Positions 34,724 to 44,621 are shown, counted from the first letter of the stretch. The stretch is DNA of 64,000 nucleotides from Candidatus Scalindua sp. SCAELEC01 (GCA_004282745.1 SHMT01000013.1:1-64000); one strand, 5' to 3'. Translations and numbers: made by a program. Notes: generated by a model from the sequence alone, not told the origin.

Positions 34724-37090
34724 ATGGTGAACATGAAAAATCAAGTACCTATAAAGAGCAAAACAGGTGTAGATTTACTGTATAACCAAACGATAATGGC
34801 TATCCTCTTTGTCACGGTTATAGCTGTTCCCCTCTTCTATGATGTTCGATTATACAGCGTGTTTGATCTGAGCAAGATTACGATCCTCTATTTATTGATT
34901 TTTGCCATAGTTATCATATGGACTCTTAAGACGTTAACGATATGCTGGAGTGATACGAAGCAAGCGGACCCTGTTCAGGGAGTAGTCAGAGAGGGAAAGG
35001 ATGAGAGATCGGGCATTTTTGGATGGAACTACACCTCTTTTCGGTATGCCAAGCCATTACGTCTACCAATCGTAGCCTTTGTCCTAGTGAGTACTCTCAC
35101 AACACTGTTCTCAATCAGTCCCTCTATGAGCCTCTTCGGGACATATAAACGGTACGATGGCCTTGTTTCTACCGTTGTGTATGTTATCCTGTTTTATGCA
35201 GTAGTACATTTTATTGAGAGAAAGAGAGTAGGTGTATTTCTTGACGTAATCATCTCGACTGCCAGTATCGCTGCTGTGTACGGAATACTTCAACATTTTG
35301 GGGTGGATATCTTTCAGTGGAGCACGGATTTCGGATTTGGTATCAGGGTGAGCTCGACTTTTGGTCACCCCGCCTTCTTTTCTGCCTATCTTATTATGGT
35401 AATACCTCTGGTCTTGGTGAAGGTTTTTTCTCGTAAAAACCGGTACCAAACTGCTCTTTACCTGGCAATCCTGGCACTGCTGTTGATTGCCTTTTACTAT
35501 ACAAAAACACGTGCAGCGTTTTTAGGTCTCTCTATTTCACTCATATTTTTCTTTTCTCTCATAGGAAAGCGGACTCTTTTGACTGACAAAATAAAAACTG
35601 CTGTTACGGTATCTATCTTGATAGGTATCTCTATTTCATTAAACATAAGCGATAGCAGTTCGGTAATAGGGAGGTTTGCTCAAGATGTTCATCCCGTCCA
35701 GGGCAAAGATTCGAATCTTGCAGAGGCAAAGGTTGGGTATACAGATCGGCTGGGAGGTACAATGTTTATGAGAGTTTTTCAATACCTCACGGGAGTAGAG
35801 ATTATCAAAGATTATCCTGTTCTTGGGATTGGGGTAGATACCTTAGGCATGATATATCCTCAGTATCTTGCCAAGGTATATAAGAAAAGGGGTGAACATA
35901 GAAACTTTGAAAACCAGAATAGAATTCATAATGATATATTGGATATGGCGGTATCAAGAGGTCTGCTGGGACTGGCCGTCTATGTGTGGTTCATTTATGC
36001 CTATGCAAGAATGGTATGGAGAGGATACAGAGAAGCCGATGATAAGAATAAGATATTGATAACGGGTCTCTGTACGGGTTGTTTCGCCTATTTTATACAA
36101 AACCAGTTTAGCTTTGGGCACATACCCATTATTACCATGATCTGGTTTCTTGTTGGTTTGTCGGTAATCGCATGCACACCTCGCAGTTCTTTATCAAACG
36201 AAGTGATTGGAGAGATCAAAACAGGCATCCACCTTCAGTCGGATAATAGAGAGCGTGTTGCAAGACGAGGAACTGCCCTTCGCTCTGAACGACTGACAAA
36301 GAGTATCCTCTGTGCAGGCATAGTGGCTTTCATGGTTGTGCTGGTAATTGGAACCTTAACTTGTTATAAGGCGGACATGTATTTTAGTAAGGCACGGAAA
36401 CTGTTGAAGAGAAATTCAACAATTGAGGCAATTGAGAATTACGAATTAGCGGCAAGATACAACCCTTTTGAGATAAATTACCGTAATGTTCTCAATGAGA
36501 TTTATCTGAAAATGGCGGCTGTTACGTTGAACAAAAAAAGAGAGAGGGAAAAAAAAGGATTACCGGAATCTTTTTCCCATAAACAGGCAACTCTCTGGTT
36601 AGACAATACCATTCTTGGGGCACTGGAGGTGCAAAATCTCTATCCAAAAGATTACCGATCGGCATTTACCCTCGGCCAGGCCTACCATACCCTCGGCCAT
36701 ATTTCTGGTAAGGATTATAGTTTGGAAGCGATTCCCTATTATCAGAAGGCTGCTACCTTATATCCGTTTAAACAGGAAATACACTATAAACTTGCCCAAC
36801 TTTATGATGAAACAGGTCAATCTGAAAAAGCCATTGATGAATTAAACGAAGCGATACGCTTTGTACCTGCTGAACCAAGCCTGCATATGAACCTTGCGAA
36901 AGTACTTATGAAGGGTAAAAAATATGCAGCAGCACGAAAATCTTGTAACCGAATCTTGGAATTGGAGGGGGACAAAGATGGTAAATGTAAACAGGTTGCC
37001 GAAGAGATCTTGCTGTTTTTGGATAAAAAAGAGACTTTAAAAACGATACCGGCGTCAAAAGAGACAAACAACGCAGATTCTGTTTGGTAA
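34724..37090 (+). CDS. O-antigen-ligase-like (Wzy_C) membrane protein with C-terminal TPRs
   Basis: The protein has 788 residues. About ten to twelve transmembrane helices cover residues 20-540. The Wzy_C region includes SSTFGHPAFFSAYLIMVIPL and YTKTRAAFLGLSISL; the HNDILDMAVSRGLLGL motif near residue 402 is highly characteristic. The C-terminal 220 residues form TPR repeats (YYQKAATLYPFKQEIHYKLA and following). Proteins of this layout ligate or polymerise glycans or glycosylate pilins at the periplasmic face. The start could be ATG 34724 or 34733; neither has a clear ribosome site. Nearness to pseudopilin genes is suggestive only. Confidence 0.82.
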   Translation: MVNMKNQVPIKSKTGVDLLYNQTIMAILFVTVIAVPLFYDVRLYSVFDLSKITILYLLIFAIVIIWTLKTLTICWSDTKQADPVQGVVREGKDERSGIFGWNYTSFRYAKPLRLPIVAFVLVSTLTTLFSISPSMSLFGTYKRYDGLVSTVVYVILFYAVVHFIERKRVGVFLDVIISTASIAAVYGILQHFGVDIFQWSTDFGFGIRVSSTFGHPAFFSAYLIMVIPLVLVKVFSRKNRYQTALYLAILALLLIAFYYTKTRAAFLGLSISLIFFFSLIGKRTLLTDKIKTAVTVSILIGISISLNISDSSSVIGRFAQDVHPVQGKDSNLAEAKVGYTDRLGGTMFMRVFQYLTGVEIIKDYPVLGIGVDTLGMIYPQYLAKVYKKRGEHRNFENQNRIHNDILDMAVSRGLLGLAVYVWFIYAYARMVWRGYREADDKNKILITGLCTGCFAYFIQNQFSFGHIPIITMIWFLVGLSVIACTPRSSLSNEVIGEIKTGIHLQSDNRERVARRGTALRSERLTKSILCAGIVAFMVVLVIGTLTCYKADMYFSKARKLLKRNSTIEAIENYELAARYNPFEINYRNVLNEIYLKMAAVTLNKKREREKKGLPESFSHKQATLWLDNTILGALEVQNLYPKDYRSAFTLGQAYHTLGHISGKDYSLEAIPYYQKAATLYPFKQEIHYKLAQLYDETGQSEKAIDELNEAIRFVPAEPSLHMNLAKVLMKGKKYAAARKSCNRILELEGDKDGKCKQVAEEILLFLDKKETLKTIPASKETNNADSVW

Positions 37091-37416
37091 AAAACTTGTT
37101 GAATAAGCAAGGTGAAGTCAATATCATCGTTCCCTGTCTATTGTAGAGTACCAGGTTGTACTTTAAATTCCAAAATCAATTTGCGGTGAGTATATAAGGC
37201 GTGCAATACTCTGTCAACCGAAATGTACGAGTACGCATCTCCTTTAGTATTTGCTCGTATTTTTTCCTGGCCCCTTAGCCCCTTTGAGTTAATCATTTGC
37301 TTTAATTTCATATCTCCGCTATTATATACGTCCCTCTCGAAGGGGAAAAAGGTTTTATTAAAACTGTTTTTTTGCATATTTGGGTTTTTCTTTAAAAACA
37401 TAGAGGAGTCAATGTT
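37091..37416. other. intergenic
   Basis: A family C-like terminus (AATTCCAAAATCAATTTGCG then GTGAGTATATA) lies at 37165-37196. Otherwise nothing recognisable until the AGAGGAG ribosome site of the next gene. Confidence 0.45.
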
Positions 37417-37686
37417 ATGAAAATATACAAGCTAACACCAAGGGACTTAAGTTCTAAAGTTTGGGAAGGAAGCAGTTTCAAGGGTTCGATAATCGTACGG
37501 GCAGAAAAGTCGGATAACGCTCTCATGCTCGCAAGGTTAAAGTACAAGACAACGCAAACGCATCAGATAGAATCACAAGAAACAGCGTATGGCCCCTGGA
37601 CAGGCGCTAATACTGATTTCGATTTTGTAACCGATTCTAAATATTCCATTGAGGGTGGTGAAGAAGTGTTAGCAGAAATCGCTTAA
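37417..37686 (+). CDS. hypothetical 89-residue protein
   Basis: It begins MKIYKLTPRDLSSKVWEGSS and contains IIVRAEKSDNALMLARLKYK, a pattern of alternating strands and one helix. An AGAGGAGTC site nine bases before the ATG supports translation. Small proteins starting with KIYKLTP are common hypotheticals; no function is known to me. It faces the GFA-like gene convergently. Confidence 0.6.
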   Translation: MKIYKLTPRDLSSKVWEGSSFKGSIIVRAEKSDNALMLARLKYKTTQTHQIESQETAYGPWTGANTDFDFVTDSKYSIEGGEEVLAEIA

Positions 37687-37722
37687 CAGTATCTCCAATT
37701 GGGGGGGTAAGCCGGAAGATGA

Positions 37723-38214
37723 TTACAATTTTTGTGATTTGCCTTTGTGCCCCGACCACTTAGGCAGATCATCATTGATGTTGAGAATACGCGTGCCGTA
37801 AAAAATATGGCAGGTTGGTTTGAATTTCTCAGGCACTTTTGAAATACCTCCAAAATCAAAGAGCGATGGAAACGCAAGCCACATGTTGCGTCCTTCATCC
37901 GCAATGAGCGTACCGCAGGTCGCACAGCTCACTTTACAGGGTAAGACCCTCTCATGTTTATTGAGCTCACTATTATAAAAGTGCAGCTGCTCTACCCCTT
38001 TTGTTATTCTCACATCGTGTTTATGGAATATCGCCGCCCACTGCATAGGAGCGCCATGCAGCTTCTGGCAACCTAAACAGTGGCAAATTTTTGCATCAAC
38101 GGGATCAGATTCGACTTCGTATTCTACTGAGTTGCAGTAACAGCTTGCCCGGTATTTTGGGGTAAAATTAACATCCGTAATCGACGCGTATTTTTCTCCG
38201 AATTCTCTCTTCAT
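37723..38214 (-). CDS. GFA/CENP-V family zinc protein
   Basis: The protein has 163 residues from MKREFGEKY. The zinc-binding pattern is CYCNSVEYEVESDPVDAKIC, then HCLGCQKLHGAP and VSCATCGTLIAD, as in the glutathione-dependent formaldehyde-activating (GFA)-like family (Mss4 fold). Family names overstate the function: most members are uncharacterised, and some bind glutathione. The usual SGAP segment after the zinc knuckle reads HGAP. Start is uncertain; the upstream in-frame ATG adds six residues. Confidence 0.85.
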   Translation of the reverse strand: MKREFGEKYASITDVNFTPKYRASCYCNSVEYEVESDPVDAKICHCLGCQKLHGAPMQWAAIFHKHDVRITKGVEQLHFYNSELNKHERVLPCKVSCATCGTLIADEGRNMWLAFPSLFDFGGISKVPEKFKPTCHIFYGTRILNINDDLPKWSGHKGKSQKL

Positions 38215-38394
38215 AGTCTGAAGCAAATACACCCATCAACCCTTGAAAGCTGAATGGGTAGCTATTCAGCTCTTTTTGCAGGATATGCGTATTCAACAAT
38301 CAAGGTCTGCGCCCTTATCCACTTTAGATGCCCGAGTTAGAACCTGATCGGAAGGGGTGGATTAAGCATTAGGCAATAATTGAGGATTTACCCT

Positions 38395-38952
38395 CTAATC
38401 CTCTTCTAATTCGTGTTCTTTCCATATTACTGGATCGAACTCAACTGTTCGGTCGTTATTGGAAATCCAGACATGCCTATCCTGAATAGTGAACTGCCAT
38501 TTCATTGTTCGGTCTATCATTGAGGCCAAATCCTCCAAGGCTTTCACAGGCAAGCTTATTACGGACAGATTTTTCAATAGGTTAAACTTAGAACTCTCAT
38601 GTTCCCACCAAATGGCGGAGCTTTCTTCTTTATAGGTATAGATAATGACATGTTTTGAACGGGAGCATGCTTTACGCGTGCGCTTCTCATCAGTCTCACC
38701 AATTTCAATCCACAATTCAATAGCACCGGTTAAATCTTTCTGCCATATGACAGGTTCATGCTTTGTATCGGTTCCTTTGGTGTATGCGAGCCTTTCATGC
38801 GCATTTAGAGTAAACGCCAAGATTCGGGCAATTATATGTATCCCCGTCTCGGGTGGTTGATGAGCTATCGTAAACTTGTGTTCCTGATAATAGTTACGGT
38901 CTATGTCAGAAACGTTCAAGCTGAATCTCAATATATTTGCTTTACTTCCCAT
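38395..38952 (-). CDS. yaeQ: YaeQ family protein
   Basis: The protein has 185 residues from MGSKANILRFSLNVSDIDRN, the usual YaeQ start. KFTIAHQPPETGIHIIARIL, LTGAIELWIEIGETDEKRTR and KACSRSKHVIIYTY are strong family signatures. YaeQ has a restriction-endonuclease-like fold. It was described as a suppressor affecting RfaH-dependent expression, though its real role is unsettled. The longer open frame adds nine residues that other family members lack. The 38980-39258 stretch upstream contains no gene. Confidence 0.88.
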   Translation of the reverse strand: MGSKANILRFSLNVSDIDRNYYQEHKFTIAHQPPETGIHIIARILAFTLNAHERLAYTKGTDTKHEPVIWQKDLTGAIELWIEIGETDEKRTRKACSRSKHVIIYTYKEESSAIWWEHESSKFNLLKNLSVISLPVKALEDLASMIDRTMKWQFTIQDRHVWISNNDRTVEFDPVIWKEHELEED

Positions 38953-39258
38953 AGTTATTATTTGTTTGCCCATTTTCAATTAGTTTAACGACGCTTTGCT
39001 TAAGAGTTTGTTCGAATATCAATTTGAGTGCTTTGGTTTGCAAGCGAAGCATTCGGAATCTGCTTCACCCTGCTGGTCCAGACGGTTACGATTACAGCGC
39101 ATCTCTTCTTCCGGTTCTCCATCCTTCAAACACGAGACACAGAGAGACGGCTTTGATATAAGATCGGGGTTTATCCCATTCCCGTCACATTACGAAGAGA
39201 ATCATTAATATCTCTTAAAAAAATAAACATAGCTCTACTTATACGCAAAACGCTTCTT

Positions 39259-39498
39259 TCACTTTCCAGTCTTTACTTTGCTTTGCAAATTCTTGGAAAG
39301 CTTCAACAGGACAACGCCCGGAATCAATGCGATTGCCATTGCGATATAGTTAACGGCGTTAGATGGCCCCAGTAGTTCTTGGACACCGGAGGAACCCTCC
39401 CGCATCCAGACCGCTACTATTCCTGTCACGATTAGAAGGCCAGTCACTATAAGCCAGATATAGCCGAGTACTTTGCAATAAGTTGCCCAGAACTGCAT
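39259..39498 (-). CDS. small two-helix membrane protein
   Basis: The protein has 79 residues with helices at about 10-31 and 49-66 and a basic tail (KLSKNLQSKVKTGK). An AGGGG element lies before the ATG. No family recognised. It stands alone between MITE-rich gaps. Confidence 0.5.
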   Translation of the reverse strand: MQFWATYCKVLGYIWLIVTGLLIVTGIVAVWMREGSSGVQELLGPSNAVNYIAMAIALIPGVVLLKLSKNLQSKVKTGK

Positions 39499-39614
39499 TT
39501 TGATTCCCCTCTATTGGAGCCCTGACATGTCACTACATAAAGTATGCATACTGCCCCGCGACAAACATAGCTGTACATACTCGTTTCTCTTTTTAAGATA
39601 TCGCCTAGCCCTTT

Positions 39615-39657
39615 TATACCCATCAGAAATTCCTAAAATCACTTTGTAATGGGTATA
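39615..39657. repeat. minimal family C element
   Basis: The two termini of family C (TATACCCATCAGAAATTCCT and ACTTTGTAATGGGTATA) are joined with no interior, giving a 43-bp element. It looks like an internal-deletion product. Confidence 0.7.
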
Positions 39658-39725
39658 CAACTAATTTTGCACTACCATTTATCAAAAAGCAACAGAAACC
39701 TATAAAAGATAATACTACAGATAAT

Positions 39726-39891
39726 CAGTAGCGTCCGGTTAGGTTTTTGCGTAGGCGGTTTTTGTCATACCCGAACGCTTTTATCGGGTATCCAGATACT
39801 CGTTTCATCCTAGATTCCCGCTAAAAACATGCGGGAATGACTGCATTTGTGCAATAAGTTACTCATGCAAAAACCTAATCGGACGCTACTG
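39726..39891. repeat. inverted-repeat element, family E, with 9-bp target duplication
   Basis: The 166-bp element has ends CAGTAGCGTCCGGTTAGG and CCTAATCGGACGCTACTG, with AACCTAAAC-type inner pairing. It is flanked on both sides by ACAGATAAT (39717-39725 and 39892-39900), a perfect 9-bp duplication. The inside holds a small palindrome, ATTCCCGC / GCGGGAAT. A 9-bp duplication suits an IS4-type or similar transposase; the source is not in this window. Confidence 0.88.
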
Positions 39892-40109
39892 ACAGATAAT
39901 GGAAACATATTTGAAAAAATTGAATAAACTCATAGTAATAGGGGATTTTTTTGGCAATTGTTTATCTCTTTTTTTTCTGTTATCATAAACCCACTTATTG
40001 TCATCTATTTAAGCCGTCTGTGGCAGTTCCAAGGAGCCTTAATGATGCAGCAGATCAGCGAAAATTGAATCTCCTATTCATAATAAATGAGAGGTATCCA
40101 TATTGAGAA

Positions 40110-41456
40110 ATGTTCCAAAATAAAATACCTGCAATACGAATTGTAAACCTATTAACCATAGTCTTCTCTGTTGTTGTTTATTCTCTCTTTAGTAGTATGC
40201 ACAGCATCTCGGCACTGTCAGTCTCGGTCCCCGATTTGACGTATCAACGTCTCAGCCGGAACACCATAACCGAATCTGATTCACAAAATCCAACTGATAC
40301 AGACAAAAAACAGCTGTCGTTGGAGGCAGAAGGCAAAAACAGGGACTTCCTGGGTGACTCAAAATCTGCCAAAGAGGGTACGCCTCTCTATTCCCCTTAC
40401 CTCCGAATGGGTTACAAAGACGGGCTTTATCTGGAGACTGCAGACAACAGATTCTCCCTGAAAGCGAGCCTCCGTCTTCAATTGCGGTACGAGATAGATG
40501 ATTTTGAAGATAAAGATGATACCAGCGCCTTCACTATCCGTCGCGGAAGAGTTGCATTAAAGGGTAACGCCTTGGGCGATCTATTTTCATACTTTTTCCA
40601 GTTAGACGCTCACTCCACGGGTAAGCAGAGTGAAATCAGCACCCTCCAATTGATTGACTATTATACTGATATTAATGTAATTCCTTTTGCCCAGATCAGA
40701 TTGGGTCAAGGACGTGTTCCCTCGAACCGCCAGTGGATAACACCCGATTCAAAGCTACAGATGGTCGATTTTTCTGTGGCGAGCAGTGAATTTAATCTTG
40801 GCAGGCACCTTGGTATTATGGCCCATGAAGAGTTTTTCGATAAAAAACTGGAATATAATTTAGGTATATATACGGGTTATTATGATCTCTTTGACGGGGA
40901 TTATCGGGATAATAACGAGTGGCTTGGGATAGTGAGAGTCTCTTATAACCCTTTTGGACCTTTCGGTTATAGCGAAAGCGATGTTGAGTTTTCGGAATCA
41001 CCTGTATTACACGTTTCAGGCTCTGCCTCATTTAACAGTAAAGAGGATGTATCGTTCAATCTCAAAAGAGGTGGTAAGGTAACTTCTGATAATGTTGAAA
41101 GTACCTTGCTCGTACAAGAGACGGGGTTTAAGTATAGAGGTTTTTCGGTACTGGAGGAGTTTTACCTGAGAAGAAGATCGTTCCTGGATGAGAGAGTAAC
41201 AGACTTGGGTTGGTTTGTGCAGGGGGGATATTTTATCAAACCAAAAAAAATAGAACTCACCCTAAGGTACTCGCAAATACACTTTGATAATGATCGGAAA
41301 GAGGAACGCACTGACGAGGGGACCCTGGGCGTCAACTATTTTTTCTCCGGACACAACTACAAGGTCCAATTTAATGCCGTCCGGTTATATCGCGATACCG
41401 TAAGCGATGAAAGCACAGATTATAAATTTTTATTACAATTCCAGTTTAAATTATGA
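40110..41456 (+). CDS. phosphate-selective porin O/P family outer-membrane protein
   Basis: The protein has 448 residues. An N-terminal hydrophobic stretch (IRIVNLLTIVFSVVVYSLFS) serves as a signal peptide. The barrel begins near residue 112 with FSLKASLRLQLRYEIDD and FTIRRGRVALKGNALGDLFS, as in OprO/OprP. It ends YKFLLQFQFKL with a terminal aromatic/hydrophobic strand (here Leu, not Phe). Members form anion-selective outer-membrane channels. Presence implies a diderm envelope. No phosphate-uptake genes are adjacent, so the substrate is open. Confidence 0.85.
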   Translation: MFQNKIPAIRIVNLLTIVFSVVVYSLFSSMHSISALSVSVPDLTYQRLSRNTITESDSQNPTDTDKKQLSLEAEGKNRDFLGDSKSAKEGTPLYSPYLRMGYKDGLYLETADNRFSLKASLRLQLRYEIDDFEDKDDTSAFTIRRGRVALKGNALGDLFSYFFQLDAHSTGKQSEISTLQLIDYYTDINVIPFAQIRLGQGRVPSNRQWITPDSKLQMVDFSVASSEFNLGRHLGIMAHEEFFDKKLEYNLGIYTGYYDLFDGDYRDNNEWLGIVRVSYNPFGPFGYSESDVEFSESPVLHVSGSASFNSKEDVSFNLKRGGKVTSDNVESTLLVQETGFKYRGFSVLEEFYLRRRSFLDERVTDLGWFVQGGYFIKPKKIELTLRYSQIHFDNDRKEERTDEGTLGVNYFFSGHNYKVQFNAVRLYRDTVSDESTDYKFLLQFQFKL

Positions 41457-41626
41457 TTTGTGATAAAAAATTTGAAGCACATGTGTTACGCGTTGCTCAG
41501 GAATTTTCTAACCTGGACAAGCCAGAACCAAACAGGCGATTAACAAGCCACAAGGTTTAATTGTTCCACGCTTTTTATGAGGGGGAAAATGAACCTCGTA
41601 AAACATAAAATCCATGAAGACGGGAA

Positions 41627-42316
41627 TTATAGAGAGGTAAAGAGAAATGTTCCTTCTTGATTGGTAAAGGTGACTGACTGAAAATGAGCACCAACAGAGT
41701 AAAAGACCCTACCCTTTTTTACTACTCTTTGCGAGTTGATTACCACTGCTATTGCACGGAGAAGAGAGCTGTCAATTTTAATTATTTCGTTTGGATGTAA
41801 CACTTTTTTACAGAGAAACCGCACCCCTTTGGGTGATAGGTCTACCATTTGGGCCCCGTATGCGTCTTCTGAAGTAGAGGTAATGAAGTGAAATTTTTCA
41901 AGTTTTTTTGTTCGTATAAGAGTACGCCTACAACGCCTTCTCTTGCAATCTTGCTTTTCAGCTTGAAATGGGTTCCTGTGGCAGCTACAGCTTTTTTCAG
42001 AATGACCCCCGAGAGTGAGCGACTTTTTGCAAAAATGACAATAAGAAGCTGTAGCCGATCGTTTTTTTACTCTATCTTTCGTGTAAACGTTCTTTGTATA
42101 TTGTTGAAACAGTTTTCTGTCGTATTCAGCACGTTTTTCTTCATCACTCAATGTCCGAAAGGCTTCATTGAGGACGGTAGCATTCCAGTGATCGCCGCCA
42201 AGATCGGGATGCTGTTTTAATTTGTGTAAAAGCGTAAGATAGCTGGTGCGTATGATCTCAAATGGGGCATCAGGCTGTACCTGAAGGATTCGATAGTAGT
42301 TACGTCTATTATCCAT
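41627..42316 (-). CDS. J-domain, zinc-ribbon and PilZ fusion protein
   Basis: The protein has 229 residues from MDNRRNYYRILQVQPDAPFE. A DnaJ J domain (residues 5-70) with the HPD motif in KQHPDLGGDH comes first. A cysteine cluster follows (YCHFCKK ... SCSC), then a basic linker, and then a PilZ-like domain (about 145-225, GAQMVDLSPKGVRFLCKK with a DLSxxGxRF core). J domains activate Hsp70 ATPase; PilZ domains often bind cyclic di-GMP. The RxxxR half of the PilZ site may be RRTLIRTKK; this needs alignment. The combination suggests chaperone recruitment under second-messenger control, an inference. Confidence 0.75.
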   Translation of the reverse strand: MDNRRNYYRILQVQPDAPFEIIRTSYLTLLHKLKQHPDLGGDHWNATVLNEAFRTLSDEEKRAEYDRKLFQQYTKNVYTKDRVKKRSATASYCHFCKKSLTLGGHSEKSCSCHRNPFQAEKQDCKRRRCRRTLIRTKKLEKFHFITSTSEDAYGAQMVDLSPKGVRFLCKKVLHPNEIIKIDSSLLRAIAVVINSQRVVKKGRVFYSVGAHFQSVTFTNQEGTFLFTSL

Positions 42317-42367
42317 AAATTGCCACAAGCAAATGACTGTTCATACAGAGTGTTCATGTGCGATACT

Positions 42368-42491
42368 AAGGGGCCAGGGAAAAATAACTTGTTGTTTTAT
42401 CGCCCGCCCGGCCTACCAGCCATTCGCCAGCCCAACACTCTTTCTGGCGGGGACAGGCAAGCACGACAAGTTGTTCTTTCCTGGACCCTTA
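42368..42491. repeat. diverged family B element with replaced interior
   Basis: Ends AAGGGGCCAGGGAAAAATAA and GTTCTTTCCTGGACCCTT match family B. The interior differs: CGCCCGCCCGGCCTACCAGC and CTTTCTGGCGGGGACAGGCA form a GC-rich palindromic insert. The rest of the usual body is missing. Confidence 0.7.
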
Positions 42492-42540
42492 GGATCCAAA
42501 AGGGAGTAACTTGGCGCTTTTCCTGAACCCTAAGCTATGG

Positions 42541-42710
42541 TATACTCATCTCATAATAGTTTTCGGATAAAATCAGAGATAACATTGAGCGAGTAAAGTC
42601 CTCGGCGCTTTTGTCCGGGGATACCTTCACCAGGATTTGGTTTCCAGCCCGCCCGGCCTGTCAGCCGTGTTCGGACGGGTAAAGTCGAAAACCAAATCGG
42701 TTTTAGTATA
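42541..42710. repeat. inverted-repeat element, family A (inverse), with nested palindrome
   Basis: From TATACTCATCTCATAATAG to AACCAAATCGGTTTTAGTAT. The GC-rich palindrome GCCCGCCCGGCCTGTCAGCC then GTGTTCGGACGGGT is inserted at 42647-42680, close to the end rather than the middle. It lies 66 bases upstream of the radical SAM gene. Confidence 0.8.
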
Positions 42711-42776
42711 TTATCGTTATGCACACAAAAAACTTTACAATAACACATCTACTAAAAAACACTATAAAGAGATAAT

Positions 42777-44621
42777 ATGAAGAGAGGCTTTTCCCAGGGA
42801 GATAAGAGCCAATCACCTAACCCCCATCCTCCTGAACGGAATAGATCACAAAAAAAGGTGATGTTGCTGTTTCCACCCGACTGGTTTCCTTCGGAACCCT
42901 ATTTGAGCCTGCCTACGCTTACTGCTTTTTTAAGGCGGGGGGGGCATGAAGTCATCCAAAAAGATCTTAACGTAGAAATGTATAACTGGTTCTTCAGCCG
43001 AGGGTTTCTCTCTCACGTTTTTGAAAAAATTTCCACACACCAAAAACGACTTAGCGATCTATCAAAAGTAAGAAGACTCAACGATGACGAGATCACACTA
43101 CAGCAATCCCTTCAAAAATGGACACAATCTCAAATTGAAGATATTGTCATAAAAGTAGAGTCTGCGAAGGCCATTATCCGGTCACAGGATTTTTATGACG
43201 TAGACAAATTGGAGTGGGCTATCCATGCCTTTCATGAAACAATGGCCCTTATATCACTCGCATACTATCCTGCTCAAATTTGTATGCCTCCAAAAGAGAC
43301 TGATTTGACCTATAAGTTTTTCGTCTCTTCCGAAGTTCTTGAAGCCGTTAAGGACACGCAGGTTAATGTGTATCGTGATGTCTTCCACCATCTCCTTGTA
43401 CCAACTATTGAAGCTGAGAAACCAGAGGTGATCGGAATTTCCATTGTTATGAGGCAGCAGCTCTTCTCTTCGATGACATTCTGTTCAATGATAAAGGAGC
43501 GGTACCCCAATATACACATCACCATTGGAGGTAACACCGTTACTCGATTACGTGATGTGCTACCCCATACTTCCAGACTGTTTTGCCTCTTTGATACGGC
43601 AGTCCTGTTCGAGGGAGAAACGGCACTCTTACAGTTGGTGGATGCAATAGAGACCGAACGGGATTTATCCACAATTCCCAACCTTATATATAAAGATGCT
43701 ACCGGTATTCATACCACCACGGTTACGTCAGCAGAAGAGCTGTCTACCTTACCTCCTCCAGATTTTGACGGCTTACCTCTCAGCAAATATTTCGTGCCGA
43801 AGTTGGTCCTGCCTTACCTGTCTACTCGAGGCTGCTATTGGGGAAGATGTGAATTTTGTGACCATGGAGAGGGATATACAGCAGGTTATAGGACAAAAAA
43901 GATAGACCGGATTATCGAGGATATTCGATATCTGAGGGATAGGTACCAAACAAGCCACTTCCATTTTATCGATGAATCTTACCCACCGGCACTGTTTAAA
44001 CAGCTAACGCGACAACTCATTGAAACAGATTTACAAATTTCATGGACCACCCACTTACGGTTTGAAAAAAGCCTGTTATCAGATACGGTGTGGGATGATG
44101 CCGAAAAATCTGGATGCAAATTTCTACACATGGGATTTGAATCCGGGAGTGAGCGGGTTCTCAAATTAATGGGCAAGGCAACAACTACCGACATAATAGA
44201 ACAAAATTTGGCACTCTCTTCCAAACATGGAGTGTGGAACCATGTGATGGGATTCTTCGGGTTTCCCGGTGAAACCTATGAAGATGCGAAATTTTCGATG
44301 AAATTTTTAGAGGATAACAGAGAGCACATACATTCCATTGGTTTTGGAACGTTTGATCTGGGCAAGTATACGCCGGTTATGAAAAATGCGAAGAGATTTG
44401 GCTTGACCTACCATAAAAATCCCGAATGGGACTTGGCCCTGGATTATTATTTTACCGTAAAAGAGGGTCTTGGTATTGAAGAGGCGGAAGAGGTTTTCAA
44501 TGAATTTGGAAGAAACCATTACGAGGGGTGGGATTTAAGGATTGTTCTTCGTGAGTATATCTTTTTGTATGTGGCACACTTTGGAACCAATAAGCTTCCG
44601 TTTCTCCGATGCAGGCATTAG
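42777..44621 (+). CDS. B12-binding-type radical SAM protein
   Basis: The protein has 614 residues. The N-terminal half carries KVMLLFPPDWFPSEPYLSLP and IGISIVMRQQLF ... ITIGGNTVTRL, matching the Rossmann-like cobalamin-binding domain. The cluster motif is RGCYWGRCEFCDHGEGY with Cys353, Cys358 and Cys361 (spacing 4 and 2, seen in this subgroup). FIDESYPPALF and MGFESGSERVLKLMGK are core radical SAM segments. It probably performs methylation or another radical rearrangement on an unknown substrate. It stands alone between MITEs, with its promoter region inside a family A element. Confidence 0.85.
   Translation: MKRGFSQGDKSQSPNPHPPERNRSQKKVMLLFPPDWFPSEPYLSLPTLTAFLRRGGHEVIQKDLNVEMYNWFFSRGFLSHVFEKISTHQKRLSDLSKVRRLNDDEITLQQSLQKWTQSQIEDIVIKVESAKAIIRSQDFYDVDKLEWAIHAFHETMALISLAYYPAQICMPPKETDLTYKFFVSSEVLEAVKDTQVNVYRDVFHHLLVPTIEAEKPEVIGISIVMRQQLFSSMTFCSMIKERYPNIHITIGGNTVTRLRDVLPHTSRLFCLFDTAVLFEGETALLQLVDAIETERDLSTIPNLIYKDATGIHTTTVTSAEELSTLPPPDFDGLPLSKYFVPKLVLPYLSTRGCYWGRCEFCDHGEGYTAGYRTKKIDRIIEDIRYLRDRYQTSHFHFIDESYPPALFKQLTRQLIETDLQISWTTHLRFEKSLLSDTVWDDAEKSGCKFLHMGFESGSERVLKLMGKATTTDIIEQNLALSSKHGVWNHVMGFFGFPGETYEDAKFSMKFLEDNREHIHSIGFGTFDLGKYTPVMKNAKRFGLTYHKNPEWDLALDYYFTVKEGLGIEEAEEVFNEFGRNHYEGWDLRIVLREYIFLYVAHFGTNKLPFLRCRH

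Noticed and set aside
34450-34734. Reverse 94-codon frame before the Wzy_C gene
   Set aside because: Runs through the family B element and the long hairpin; contains translated MITE ends.
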